NCBI GenBank assembly: GCA_020635395.1
Contig: JACJZV010000001.1
Span: forward strand, 558,001 to 622,000
Origin: Flavobacteriales bacterium
GTDB taxonomy: Bacteria > Bacteroidota > Bacteroidia > NS11-12g > UBA9320
DNA: 64,000 nt
Direction: 5' to 3'
A program made the translations under genes and the position numbers. A model generated the notes under the pieces. That model had not been told where the DNA came from, did not search any database, and saw only the letters and a program-made list of their open reading frames with translations. Shown piece after piece: positions 16,001 to 23,281 of the stretch (the stretch's first letter is position 1; each line of letters starts with the position of its first letter).

Positions 16001-18477
16001 TGGATGCGGCCAATGGTTTTACCCACCACGACACCATACAAATTCCAATAACCGCGGTAACTAATACCCTTATTCGCATGAGGGTAATGGGCGATTATGG
16101 CACCATACAACATAGTTGCGATACCTTGGGCTATGGGCAAACCGAAGATTACGGCGTGGTGCTGGAAGCCTTAAAACCAATACCTCATTTTGTGATAGAT
16201 ACAAATTCAATTTGCCAAAACGGATTTGTTACCCTTACCGACAGTAGTGTAGGTTCGATATACAAACGCCGATGGTATATGAGCAAATATGGAACACTTA
16301 CCTTTAAATCGGATTTGGATGGTCCGGTTACGTTCAATTTGCCCGACACCGGATATTATTATGCCGAGTTGGTGCTAAACGACAGCATCGTTTCCAAAAG
16401 AATAGATTCCATTGTTTATGTAAAACCGATTCCCAAAACCAATTTGGGTGTTATCAATGGGTCGAATACCGTTTGTGAAGGTGCAAGTGTTGTTTTGAAA
16501 AACACCACCAATTATAAAACGGCCAGCTTTGAGTGGTATAGAAATGGAGCAAAAATGAACGGATTATCCGATTCTATTATCACACTGGGCAATGTAGTTG
16601 TTGCTGATTCCGGCACGCTTGTTTCAACCGTAAGTTTAAATGGGTGTTCGGCCACCAGCAATTCGCTAAAAGTAAAGGTAAACCCAACACCCAAACCCAA
16701 GTTTGTTTTTAACAAAGCCGATACGTGCTGGTCTAACAATGGTTTTGATATGGTAAACACCTCGACCCTTTCAAGTGGTACAATGAGCTATAAATGGTCG
16801 TTTGATGATGGCAATACCAGCACAAAAACCGACGTATCGCACACCTATTTAGACACCGGGAGCCGTGCCATAAAATTGGTGGTTACATCCAATTTTGGGT
16901 GTAAAGATTCCATCTCAAAAAATATACATGTATGGGCAAATCCAACCGCCAATTGGCAGTTTAATCAACAGACTCAATGCCTCAACGAAAACAAATACAT
17001 CTGCACAAATTTGTCGTCGGTGCCGTATGGTTCTATCGTAAAATATCATTGGGATTTTGGCAATGGCGATACAACGAATACGCCTGATGCCACAGTTTCT
17101 TTCAGTAAAGCTGGTAAATATGATATAATTTTCACCGTAACTTCAAACAAAGGCTGTTCAGCCGTTCTGCCTCAGCGAGCCATTGTGGCTCAAAGCCCCA
17201 CCGCCGATATTGGTTTGGTGCAACAAAATGTTTGTTTGGCCGATAATCTGTTTGATTTTACCGACAATAGTTTGGGTGGCAATATTGTTTCGCACCAATG
17301 GACTTTTGGAGATGGAAATACTTCTACGACTGCCGATAATTTAGGATATTCCTACGGCAACGCCGGAAATTATCAGGTAGATTTGGTGGTGAAAACAGAT
17401 TCAAACTGTTACGATACGGCCACCCGAATGATAGATGTTTATGCGAGTCCGATAGCGGCTTTTACCATTAACGATACTTCGCAGTGCGAAAAAGGAAATA
17501 ACATAATTATTGCCAATAAAACCTTGTCAAACGGGGCTACCATTGCCGCTACCAATTGGGATTTTGGCAATGGAAATACCTCAAACAATGCCAACCCGGC
17601 TTCGTTTTCATACACCGCCGAAGGCAATTATAGTATCCAAATGATTGTGAGAAGTGATAAAAATTGTAACGACACAGCCACACAAAACGTTCGGATAAAC
17701 GCCAGCCCCAAAGCTCAATTTTCGGGCGGAATTATTTGTTTGGGTGATACGGTGCAATTTCAAAACAGTTCAACCATATCAACAGGCCGAATTGTGAGCA
17801 ATACATGGGATTTTGGCGATAAAATAACCTCCTCAAGCCTGAACCCGTGGCATGTTTATAAAAAGGCAGGAACCTATCAGATTCAATTGATTGTTGAATC
17901 GGCTTTGGGTTGTAAAGATACGTTGACAGACAAAACGGCTGCATTGGTATATGACAAGCCAACGGCTGATTTTACTTATAAAAAGTTAGCTTCGTTTGAT
18001 GCCACCACCGAAATGTTGTTTGAAGAAAATGCTCAAAATGCCAATTCGTGGAACTGGCAAATTTTGGGAATAAGCAGTGGCAGTGGACAAAGTTATCAAT
18101 GGCAATTTACCGATACAGGCACATTTGCCATAATGCTTTGGGTAGAAAATGCCAATGGGTGTCGAGACACAATCATTAAACAAATTTTTGTTTTTCCTGA
18201 CGGAGAGTTGATGGTGCCCACCTCATTTTCGCCCAATAACGATGGGTTGAACGAAGTTTTTAAACCCTACGGCGTGCGGTTTGTGAAAGAATTTGAAATG
18301 ACCATTTACAACCGTTGGGGCGAACAGATTTTTAACAGCATAGACCCTTCTATTGGTTGGGATGGCACCTATTTGGGTAAACAAGTTCCGGCAGGTCAAT
18401 ATGCCATTACCATAAAAGTGCTTGATTTTAGCAACGAAAAAATCATTTATAACAACACCATTACCATTTTGCGTTAG
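13066..18477 (+). CDS. Giant T9SS cargo protein with BNR propeller, GEVED and PKD repeats
   Basis: A 1803-residue secreted protein. Signal peptide at 1-20 (MKRLFGLLFLYIFYF). Residues ~130-780 hold repeated SxDGGxTW Asp-box motifs (SYDGGNTW, STDGGQTW, STNGGNNW, SKDSGKTW), the mark of sialidase/sortilin-type beta-propellers. Residues ~890-1035 form a GEVED domain (IYIDFNNNGNLEDAGELV, ending GQTEDYGV). Residues ~1210-1640 hold several PKD repeats (WDFGNGDTTN, WTFGDGNTST and similar). The last ~85 residues (PTSFSPNNDGLNEVFKPYG, IYNRWGEQIF) are the gliding-associated type B sorting domain recognised by the type IX system. It is probably exported through the outer membrane and held on the surface or released. 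The start at 13066 is set by the signal peptide. Substrate or partner unknown. Confidence 0.88.
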   Translation: MKRLFGLLFLYIFYFNAYSQITQDTINNPYWVEMMQNPSVNFFQTQRAFELYWSNKTIEKGSGYKPFKRWEYAKWQIIDSLGNIPAPGVLEAEVEKYLRQRGAMGGGFGSFSRGGALGSGTPTCQQTGNWLEIGPRYLPSNRTGQPNGLGRINSIGFHPTDSNIVYVGAPAGGLWRSYDGGNTWATNTDSLATLGVSSIAVDPNNPDTIYLGTGDRDASDSYGRGVFKSTDGGQTWNQTATGMGNRTVGKLYIDPRNTQILLAATDGGIYRSTNGGNNWTQVQTGNFKDLTLDAVNPDFAYACASSAKYYKSTDNGATWTNITTGLPSGKSRMAVAVTPADSNFVYAVVTNSSTFAGLYLSVDRGSSFTLMSDTPNIMDYSHLGTGTGGQAWYDLDIAADPLDKSILYVAGVNIFQSKDSGKTWKINAHWVGSGGAPEVHADNHVMEYQPATNTLFTGNDGGIYFTKDLGKNWTDISSGIGNAQVYRIGQSATNRDMLINGYQDNGTGLMENMSWFTTVGGDGMDCLIDPSDPTWSYSDLYYGDIRRSKNGSSQGTIGANGKNGITEQGAWVTPFVLMEGTPSTMFAGYKNVWRTTNVTAATTSAVTWTKISDNVAGSNSQNIIALENAPADPDILYVSRSGNVFYKSTNVSAATPTWTDLTSNLPNNANVMTIESHSTMKNRVWITQSNKVYQSDDGGSNWTNISSGLPNIPLLSLVFDSSSRLQGMYIGTYMGVFYKDTTMSSWQWYNDNMPINTRVNDIEIYYSPQGRDKSHVVCGTYGRGNWRSPLYDEDLEAPIAGMEYSSNKLCLGETLSLTDTSENLPTAWLWKFSPNTVSFVNGTDSCSQHPQVVFNAKGKYSVKFYAENCAGYDSLEMIDFVEVFSSIKAASCTPKTNNTTINAGFGTYSVSIDGKTVTSSGTRSEGEYLDMACQEIFTLKNDTSYFVDVTHGKSYKEYLKIYIDFNNNGNLEDAGELVVDAANGFTHHDTIQIPITAVTNTLIRMRVMGDYGTIQHSCDTLGYGQTEDYGVVLEALKPIPHFVIDTNSICQNGFVTLTDSSVGSIYKRRWYMSKYGTLTFKSDLDGPVTFNLPDTGYYYAELVLNDSIVSKRIDSIVYVKPIPKTNLGVINGSNTVCEGASVVLKNTTNYKTASFEWYRNGAKMNGLSDSIITLGNVVVADSGTLVSTVSLNGCSATSNSLKVKVNPTPKPKFVFNKADTCWSNNGFDMVNTSTLSSGTMSYKWSFDDGNTSTKTDVSHTYLDTGSRAIKLVVTSNFGCKDSISKNIHVWANPTANWQFNQQTQCLNENKYICTNLSSVPYGSIVKYHWDFGNGDTTNTPDATVSFSKAGKYDIIFTVTSNKGCSAVLPQRAIVAQSPTADIGLVQQNVCLADNLFDFTDNSLGGNIVSHQWTFGDGNTSTTADNLGYSYGNAGNYQVDLVVKTDSNCYDTATRMIDVYASPIAAFTINDTSQCEKGNNIIIANKTLSNGATIAATNWDFGNGNTSNNANPASFSYTAEGNYSIQMIVRSDKNCNDTATQNVRINASPKAQFSGGIICLGDTVQFQNSSTISTGRIVSNTWDFGDKITSSSLNPWHVYKKAGTYQIQLIVESALGCKDTLTDKTAALVYDKPTADFTYKKLASFDATTEMLFEENAQNANSWNWQILGISSGSGQSYQWQFTDTGTFAIMLWVENANGCRDTIIKQIFVFPDGELMVPTSFSPNNDGLNEVFKPYGVRFVKEFEMTIYNRWGEQIFNSIDPSIGWDGTYLGKQVPAGQYAITIKVLDFSNEKIIYNNTITILR

Positions 18478-18570
18478 GGTAAGTATATGGCAAGATTTAT
18501 TAGCGTTGAGTCAAGAAGCAGTGCGTTGATATGGTGAATATACGCCATAGAAGTGTGTATATATTGATGT

Positions 18571-18600
18571 TGGTGGCAAGGCTTGAAACCGACACCACAG
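18571..18600 (+). other. Possible degenerate cassette-type site before the first small gene
   Basis: GGCAAGGCTTGAAACCGACA resembles the right half of the attC-like site at 19344 (GCCAAGCCCGAAACCG) and is flanked by TGGTG/CACCA arms, but it lacks the GTTA core. It lies 33 bp before the ATG at 18633. Weak on its own; it gains weight only from position. Confidence 0.25.
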
Positions 18601-18632
18601 AAAAAATAACAAGACAAAAAAAGAAATAAAAT

Positions 18633-19202
18633 ATGGACACAAATAATATATGGTTTACTTCTGACCACCACTTTGGACACAAGAATATAATCGAATTTTC
18701 CAAACGACCTTTTGCCAATGCAGACGAAATGAATGCAGAAATGGTAAAACGTTGGAATGAAAAAGTTGGAGTTGAAGATATAGTTTATCATATTGGAGAC
18801 TTTGCACTAATGTCGTCAGGAAAAGTAAGACAATTAAGAGCACAACTTAATGGACGAATTTGTTTAATCACAGGTAATCACGAAAGTTCAGCATTAGAAT
18901 GTGCTGACTGTTTTGAGTGGATAAAAGATTATTACGAACTGACAGTTTCTGACAGCGATGCACACAAAGGAGAAAGATTTATTGTTTTATTTCATTATGC
19001 AATGAGAGTTTGGAATGCAAGTCATTATGGGACATGGCATTTATATGGACACTCACACGGCGATTTACCAGACGATGAAACTTCATTATCATTTGATGTT
19101 GGTGTTGATAGTCACGATTTCTATCCCTTATCGTACCAAGACGTGAAAAACATAATGTCGAAAAAGAAATGGAAACCACCTTTTGAACCAAGAAATAAAT
19201 AG
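18633..19202 (+). CDS. Calcineurin-like metallophosphoesterase
   Basis: A 189-residue cytoplasmic protein with all the metal-ligand motifs of the metallophosphoesterase fold: SDHHFGHKN (residues ~9-17), HIGDFAL, ITGNHE, LFHYA and YGHSHG. It should hydrolyse a phosphomono- or phosphodiester; the substrate is not predictable. Short stand-alone members of this kind are common in phages and mobile elements. It is A-rich, more so than the long genes before it, has no partner genes, and is followed by a strong attC-like structure at 19223-19347. That fits a gene-cassette cargo gene. Start: the ATG at 18633 lies just before the first motif. Confidence 0.85.
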   Translation: MDTNNIWFTSDHHFGHKNIIEFSKRPFANADEMNAEMVKRWNEKVGVEDIVYHIGDFALMSSGKVRQLRAQLNGRICLITGNHESSALECADCFEWIKDYYELTVSDSDAHKGERFIVLFHYAMRVWNASHYGTWHLYGHSHGDLPDDETSLSFDVGVDSHDFYPLSYQDVKNIMSKKKWKPPFEPRNK

Positions 19203-19208
19203 ATAGAA

Positions 19209-19347
19209 AATGCCCAGCCACCAACGCGGGTTTGGCAAAAGCTGGGCATTTGTAATAAATTAAACATTTGTTCTTCTATTTAGCTTTGGTAATAAATTGA
19301 ACTTTCGTACTTTTATTTCCCAGCCTTCGCCAAGCCCGAAACCGTTA
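19209..19347 (+). other. attC-like recombination site (candidate integron cassette site)
   Basis: The left arm at 19223-19246 (AACGCGGGTTTGGC then AAAAGCTGGG) is complementary to the right arm at 19319-19346 (CCCAGCCTTCGCCAAGCCC then GAAACCGTT). About 21 of 24 left-arm bases pair, with one 4-base bulge in the right arm. The ends carry AAC and GTT, the invariant triplets of attC outer boxes, and the span of about 125 bp with a 72-nt central loop is within the attC range. A separate hairpin AATGCCCAGC/GCTGGGCATT (19209-19218 with 19241-19250) overlaps the left arm. The flanking R boxes do not match the classical consensus, so the call is provisional. Confidence 0.5.
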
Positions 19348-19365
19348 TCGGTCAGTAAAAGAAAG

Positions 19366-20037
19366 ATGAAACATACTGCAATAATTATATTGATTTTGAT
19401 AGTTGGAATTGGATGTTTCAATAAAAAAGATCGCAATAATCGGTTTGACTTTATCAATTGTTCTGATACGATACCTGAAATGGATATTGATATAAAAAGA
19501 AATGCAGATTCGATCCGAAATGATTTAAGTGAGCTTTATGGATATGATTTGTGCGAGGAATGTGGTTGGGTCAATTTTAAAATGCCATTTAAGATTCAAA
19601 ACAAGAGTGGATTCTTAAAAGTAATGATTGATTACGATTATGAAATATGTGATAATTGTCCAATAGCAATGAGAGAGAGGAATTATTTTTCAATAATGTT
19701 TAATCAACATGATAAATTATTGGTGGCAGGAAGACCAATAGAAAAAGACTCTTTAAAACCACAGATTATTAAATATTTGTCAAAAGTAGGCAAAGATGAT
19801 TTGGCTCCAGAAGATCTTAATGGATTGAATTACCTAATATATTGGAAACCTGACTGCAATAGAGAAATGCTAGATTCTATACTTACTATAGTTTATCAGT
19901 CTCATCTTGAATTTGTTGAAAATGAGCTAAAAACCAAGAATATTGACTTTTGCTCACTTAATAGAATGCAACTGGATTCACTTAAACTAAAATACCCATT
20001 GAGAATAGAGTTTGATTTGGAAAAAGCAGGAATTTAG
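19366..20037 (+). CDS. Hypothetical lipoprotein, cassette-like
   Basis: A 223-residue protein with a lipoprotein signal (MKHTAIIILILIVGIGC, lipidated C17). Conspicuous Cys pairs follow: CEECGW and CDNCPI. The C-terminal half (LLVAGRPIEKDSLKPQIIKY; FCSLNRMQLDSLKLKYPLRI) faintly recalls the periplasmic part of Bacteroidota ExbD-like proteins, but it has no ExbD transmembrane Asp helix, so I do not assign it. The ATG at 19366 follows the GTTA core of the attC-like site by 18 bp. The gene is bounded on the other side by a second similar site at 20052-20099, which makes it the best-defined cassette in the window. Function unknown. Confidence 0.6.
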   Translation: MKHTAIIILILIVGIGCFNKKDRNNRFDFINCSDTIPEMDIDIKRNADSIRNDLSELYGYDLCEECGWVNFKMPFKIQNKSGFLKVMIDYDYEICDNCPIAMRERNYFSIMFNQHDKLLVAGRPIEKDSLKPQIIKYLSKVGKDDLAPEDLNGLNYLIYWKPDCNREMLDSILTIVYQSHLEFVENELKTKNIDFCSLNRMQLDSLKLKYPLRIEFDLEKAGI

Positions 20038-20051
20038 GATTTTGACATTTG

Positions 20052-20099
20052 AATGGTTTGTGCCACAGGAATAGCGGTATCGCCAATACGTAAACCGTT
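20052..20099 (+). other. Second, shorter attC-like site
   Basis: AATGGTTTG (20052-20060) pairs with TAAACCGTT (20091-20099), allowing two G-T pairs. The interior contains CGGTATCG and CGCCAATACG. Its right side, AAACCGTTAGCTCGTCACAAAAG, is similar to the right side of the 19347 site (AAACCGTTATCGGTCAGTA then AAAG), and both lie just upstream of a start codon. Weaker pairing than the first site. Confidence 0.4.
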
Positions 20100-20132
20100 A
20101 GCTCGTCACAAAAGCAACACCCAAATAAAATT

Positions 20133-20558
20133 ATGGATACAGAACATCAAATCAAAGAATATATTGACAGTCAACCCGACTCAAAACGTTCGGATCTTGA
20201 AACATTGCATAGCCGAATGCTTTATTTATTGCCAAATTGCAAATTATGGTTCTTGGACGGAAAAGACGAGCATGGCAAGGTGGTTACCAATCCAAACATT
20301 GGATATGGTTTAAAAACGATAAAATATGCAAATGGTAAAACCAAAGATTTTTATCAAGTTGGAATCAGTGGAAATACAACGGGTATTTCGGTGTATATTA
20401 TGGGCTTTGAAAATAAAAAGTACTTGTCTGATACTTACGGAAAAACAATTGGCAAAGCAAGTGTAACAGGCTATTGCATAAAATTCAAATCGCTAAAAGA
20501 CGTAAATATGGATATACTTGACACAGCGATTTTAGACGCAATTAAGCATCGGATTTAA
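20133..20558 (+). CDS. DUF1801 domain protein
   Basis: A 141-residue cytoplasmic protein of the DUF1801 (YdhG-like) family, recognised from IKEYIDSQPDSKRSDLETLH, KLWFLDGKDEHGK, NPNIGYGLKTIKYANG and TTGISVYIMG. The family has a small alpha/beta fold with no proven function. It is the third small gene in a row in the same orientation between rare inverted-repeat sites, and its homologues are scattered, as expected for mobile cassette cargo. No convincing attC-like site follows it, only a GGCTTG/CAAGCC hairpin near 20608-20632. Confidence 0.85.
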   Translation: MDTEHQIKEYIDSQPDSKRSDLETLHSRMLYLLPNCKLWFLDGKDEHGKVVTNPNIGYGLKTIKYANGKTKDFYQVGISGNTTGISVYIMGFENKKYLSDTYGKTIGKASVTGYCIKFKSLKDVNMDILDTAILDAIKHRI

Positions 20559-20657
20559 AGTAGAAAGTGCAAAGCAAAACCTCAAACCAAAACACCATCG
20601 AAGAAAGGCTTGGGTAAACACTTTTCAAGCCATTCGCACAATATCAGTGTAAAATTT

Positions 20658-20665
20658 TACTTTTG
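20658..20665 (+). promoter_or_regulatory. Candidate promoter (-7 box) for rarA
   Basis: TACTTTTG is an exact TAnnTTTG match ending only 4 bp before the rarA ATG. Transcription would then begin at or next to the start codon, implying a leaderless or nearly leaderless message. Confidence 0.4.
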
Positions 20666-20669
20666 ACCA

Positions 20670-21950
20670 ATGCACGCAAATGCACCTTTGGCCGAGCGGG
20701 TTCGGCCACAATTGTTAAATGAGTATATAGGTCAGCAGCACATCATTGCTGAGGGGAAGCCACTTTATAATTCCATAAAAAATGGGGCATTGCCGTCTAT
20801 TATTTTTTGGGGACCTCCTGGTGTCGGAAAAACAACGTTGGCCAAAATCATTTCAAACGAACTAAAACGACCCTTTTTTATTTTAAGTGCCACCGAATCA
20901 GGGGTAAAACAGGTTAGAGAGGTCATAGAAAAAGCCGAAAAATCGAGGTTTTTGGGTAGTCAAAATGCAGTTTTGTTTATTGATGAAATTCATCGGTTTA
21001 ATAAATCGCAGCAAGACAGCTTGTTGGGAGCGGTTGAACAGGGCATAATCACACTTATTGGTGCCACCACCGAAAACCCTTCTTTTGAAGTGAATGCGGC
21101 TTTGCTGAGTAGGTGTGAGGTCTATGTGCTTAAATCACTTGGTAAGGAAGAGCTGAGAGAAGTGGTGGAGCGTGCCATCAAAACCGATGAGCTTTTGAAG
21201 CAGAAAAAAATTAAGCTCAAAGAGTTGGATGCCTTGATGGTGCTGTCTGGGGGCGATGCCCGACGAATTTTGAATACGTTGGAAATTGTGGTAAATGCCA
21301 ACTCTACCGATAAAATTTTGACCATCACCAATAAACTGGTGGAACAATCGGTGCAACAAAATCGGTTGATATACGACAAAACCGGAGACCAGCATTACGA
21401 CATTATTTCGGCCTTTATTAAATCCATGCGGGGCAGCGACCCCAATGCAGCGGTGTATTATTTGGCCAGAATGATTGAGGCCGGAGAAGACCCCATATTT
21501 ATTGCCCGACGTATGGTTATTTTAGCCAGCGAAGATATTGGAAATGCCAACCCAACGGCTTTGGTTTTAGCCACCAACGGTTTGCAGGCGGCTCAAGCCA
21601 TTGGCTATCCAGAGTGCAGAATTATACTTTCGCAAGTGGCCGTGTATTTGGCCACTTCGCCCAAAAGTAATAGTACCTATATGGCCATTGGCAAAGCACA
21701 AAAGTTGATTGCCGAAACAGGAAACTTACCCGTGCCGATGCACCTAAGAAACGCTCCGACAAAGCTGATGAAAGAACTGGATTATGGTGTTGGTTATAAA
21801 TATGCCCACGATTTTGGAGGGTTTGTAAACTTGGAATTTTTGCCGGAAGAAATTGTTGGAACCACGCTGTATGAACCATCAAATAATGCCCGCGAAAATG
21901 AAACAAGAACTCGAATGAAAGCGTATTGGAAGGAAAAGTATGGGTATTGA
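20670..21950 (+). CDS. rarA: Replication-associated recombination protein A (RarA/MgsA)
   Basis: A 426-residue AAA+ ATPase that acts at stalled or gapped replication forks. The N-terminus PLAERVRPQLLNEYIGQQH is the family signature. Walker A is GPPGVGKTT at residues 48-56, Walker B is VLFIDEIHRFN, and the sensor region is LIGATTENPSF. The C-terminal half contains the MgsA tetramerisation region (GSDPNAAVYYLARMIEAGED, YPECRIILSQVAVYLATSPK). Length is typical. The conserved N-terminal segment requires the ATG at 20670. It stands alone on the plus strand after the cassette-like block. Confidence 0.96.
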   Translation: MHANAPLAERVRPQLLNEYIGQQHIIAEGKPLYNSIKNGALPSIIFWGPPGVGKTTLAKIISNELKRPFFILSATESGVKQVREVIEKAEKSRFLGSQNAVLFIDEIHRFNKSQQDSLLGAVEQGIITLIGATTENPSFEVNAALLSRCEVYVLKSLGKEELREVVERAIKTDELLKQKKIKLKELDALMVLSGGDARRILNTLEIVVNANSTDKILTITNKLVEQSVQQNRLIYDKTGDQHYDIISAFIKSMRGSDPNAAVYYLARMIEAGEDPIFIARRMVILASEDIGNANPTALVLATNGLQAAQAIGYPECRIILSQVAVYLATSPKSNSTYMAIGKAQKLIAETGNLPVPMHLRNAPTKLMKELDYGVGYKYAHDFGGFVNLEFLPEEIVGTTLYEPSNNARENETRTRMKAYWKEKYGY

Positions 21951-22191
21951 ATGTTTTCCCAAAAACAAATATGCCACCACAAATAAGAGCTAAAAAACAC
22001 TTTCTTGCAGAGAAACTGTGCCTGCTACTTATGCAGCAGGCCAATAACTTTTAGGAGGTTTGTCTATTTGCCACCAAACGCAAAACGGTTGAAGATTGAA
22101 ATGGACATGTATGAATTTAACTTTTTGATATACAGAAGTACTCGCTATGTTAAATGCGGTGCAAAGGAAATCAATTTCAAAAAAAGTATTT

Positions 22192-22205
22192 TGTCATAAA
22201 TGACA
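22192..22205. promoter_or_regulatory. Palindrome TGTCATAAATGACA, possible operator
   Basis: Perfect 6-bp arms around AA, about 100 bp upstream of the regulator ATG at 22306. The size and symmetry suit a dimeric DNA-binding protein, but no link to a specific regulator is shown. Confidence 0.3.
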
Positions 22206-22259
22206 TTGTTTTTGTTTTGATTGGCAAAAAGTAGATTTGGAAGTATTTTTGACTACTTT

Positions 22260-22293
22260 TTTGACAAGAAGTAAAAGCAACTTCTTATTTTTG
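22260..22293 (+). promoter_or_regulatory. Promoter with embedded inverted repeat for the regulator gene
   Basis: TATTTTTG (22286-22293) is an exact -7 box 12 bp before the ATG at 22306, and a TTTG at 22260-22263 may serve as -33 with a long spacer of 22 bp. Between them lies the inverted repeat AAGAAGT (22266-22272) and ACTTCTT (22280-22286). A protein bound there would block the polymerase, which suggests autoregulation by the gene product. Confidence 0.45.
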
Positions 22294-22305
22294 GCAAAAA
22301 AAACG

Positions 22306-23280
22306 ATGAGTGCTACTAAAGTTCCTATTCAATTAATTCGGAAACTAAAAGAACAAATTGTATCTGTTGCTTCTCCTGGAGTAAATATTCACAAAGAATT
22401 GGCTGATTTACTGAAATCATCTCAGGAATCGGTTTATAGAAAATTTAGGGGTGAAACGGCTTTTAATATTAGCGAGCTCTATACTATTTCGAAGCATTAT
22501 GGAATTAACCTCGGTTTTCTACTGAACACTACAGACGAAAAAAAGGTAAATTTTAAACCGTTGTTCAATTTGGGGTCGGGTATTCAAGATTATTTAGAAG
22601 ATATACTTACCACGCTCAACATACTATCAAAATATGACCAATTCAGACTGACAATGACGTGTGCTGATGCACCTTTGTTTCGTATTTTCGGTTATCCAAA
22701 TCTAACCAAGTTTAAGGTGTTTTACTGGAACAATATCCTCAATTCGCAGCAGGATGACAACGAAATGTTGGATATGCAAAAGACCATTCCAATGAGTTCG
22801 GTGTGCAGGCTTCACGATCTTTTTCTAAATTTGAATATAGTGGAAGTATGGTCAAAAAACACACTGACAGGAATGCTCAATCAAATTGAATATTATTACG
22901 ACTGTGGCCTGATAAAGGATGCCGATATGGAACTGCTCTCAATGGACATGAAAAAACTGATAGATGACCTTTTTGATCCGACCGACAAACGAAACAGCAA
23001 TCTCTATCTGCACGAATTGTCGTTTAACAACAATACATTTTTTGTAGAAACCAAACAAAAAAGTGTGCTTTCGTTGGGTGTAAACGGCATAAATTCCATC
23101 ATGTCGGAAGATAAAGATATACTTTCTGAACACAGAATGTGGTTTCGAAAAGTGATGGCTAAGTCATATCGTGTTTCAGGACAATCAAAAAAAATAAGTT
23201 ATGCTTTGCATCGCGAATTTGACGATCAACTAAATCGTTCGTTTGTTCCTCGACTTACCACCCGATATTTGGCCGTATAA
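22306..23280 (+). CDS. Putative helix-turn-helix transcriptional regulator
   Basis: A 324-residue protein. The first ~75 residues (IHKELADLLKSSQESVYRKF, RGETAFNISELYTISKHYGI) look like an XRE/BetR-type helix-turn-helix, with the recognition helix around SQESVYRKFRG. The remaining ~250 residues are a helical region without a motif I recognise, perhaps sensing or dimerisation. Similar proteins occur widely in Bacteroidota with no assigned target. The gene is single, ends 1 bp before the stop of the convergent thyA, and has an inverted repeat inside its promoter. The ATG at 22306 is chosen because the promoter box lies between it and the earlier start at 22237. Confidence 0.65.
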   Translation: MSATKVPIQLIRKLKEQIVSVASPGVNIHKELADLLKSSQESVYRKFRGETAFNISELYTISKHYGINLGFLLNTTDEKKVNFKPLFNLGSGIQDYLEDILTTLNILSKYDQFRLTMTCADAPLFRIFGYPNLTKFKVFYWNNILNSQQDDNEMLDMQKTIPMSSVCRLHDLFLNLNIVEVWSKNTLTGMLNQIEYYYDCGLIKDADMELLSMDMKKLIDDLFDPTDKRNSNLYLHELSFNNNTFFVETKQKSVLSLGVNGINSIMSEDKDILSEHRMWFRKVMAKSYRVSGQSKKISYALHREFDDQLNRSFVPRLTTRYLAV

Positions 23281-23281
23281 T

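Larger units (their letters stand above)
21951..22305. other. 355-bp intergenic region between rarA and the regulator gene
   Basis: No convincing gene. It holds a hairpin GCCTGCT/AGCAGGC (22020-22026 with 22035-22041) about 70 bp after the rarA stop, possibly part of its termination. It also holds a 14-bp palindrome TGTCATAAATGACA (22192-22205) and, next to the regulator gene, the promoter and operator-like repeat listed separately. A 64-codon open frame at 22005-22199 has no recognisable protein features. Confidence 0.5.

Noticed and set aside
19366..20037. Assignment of the lipoprotein as ExbD
   Set aside because: It has a lipobox in place of the ExbD transmembrane helix and no ExbB or TonB neighbour; the resemblance is limited to a few C-terminal residues.
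22005..22199. 64-codon open frame between rarA and the regulator gene
   Set aside because: Odd composition, no signal, domain or promoter, and it covers a hairpin and part of a regulatory palindrome.
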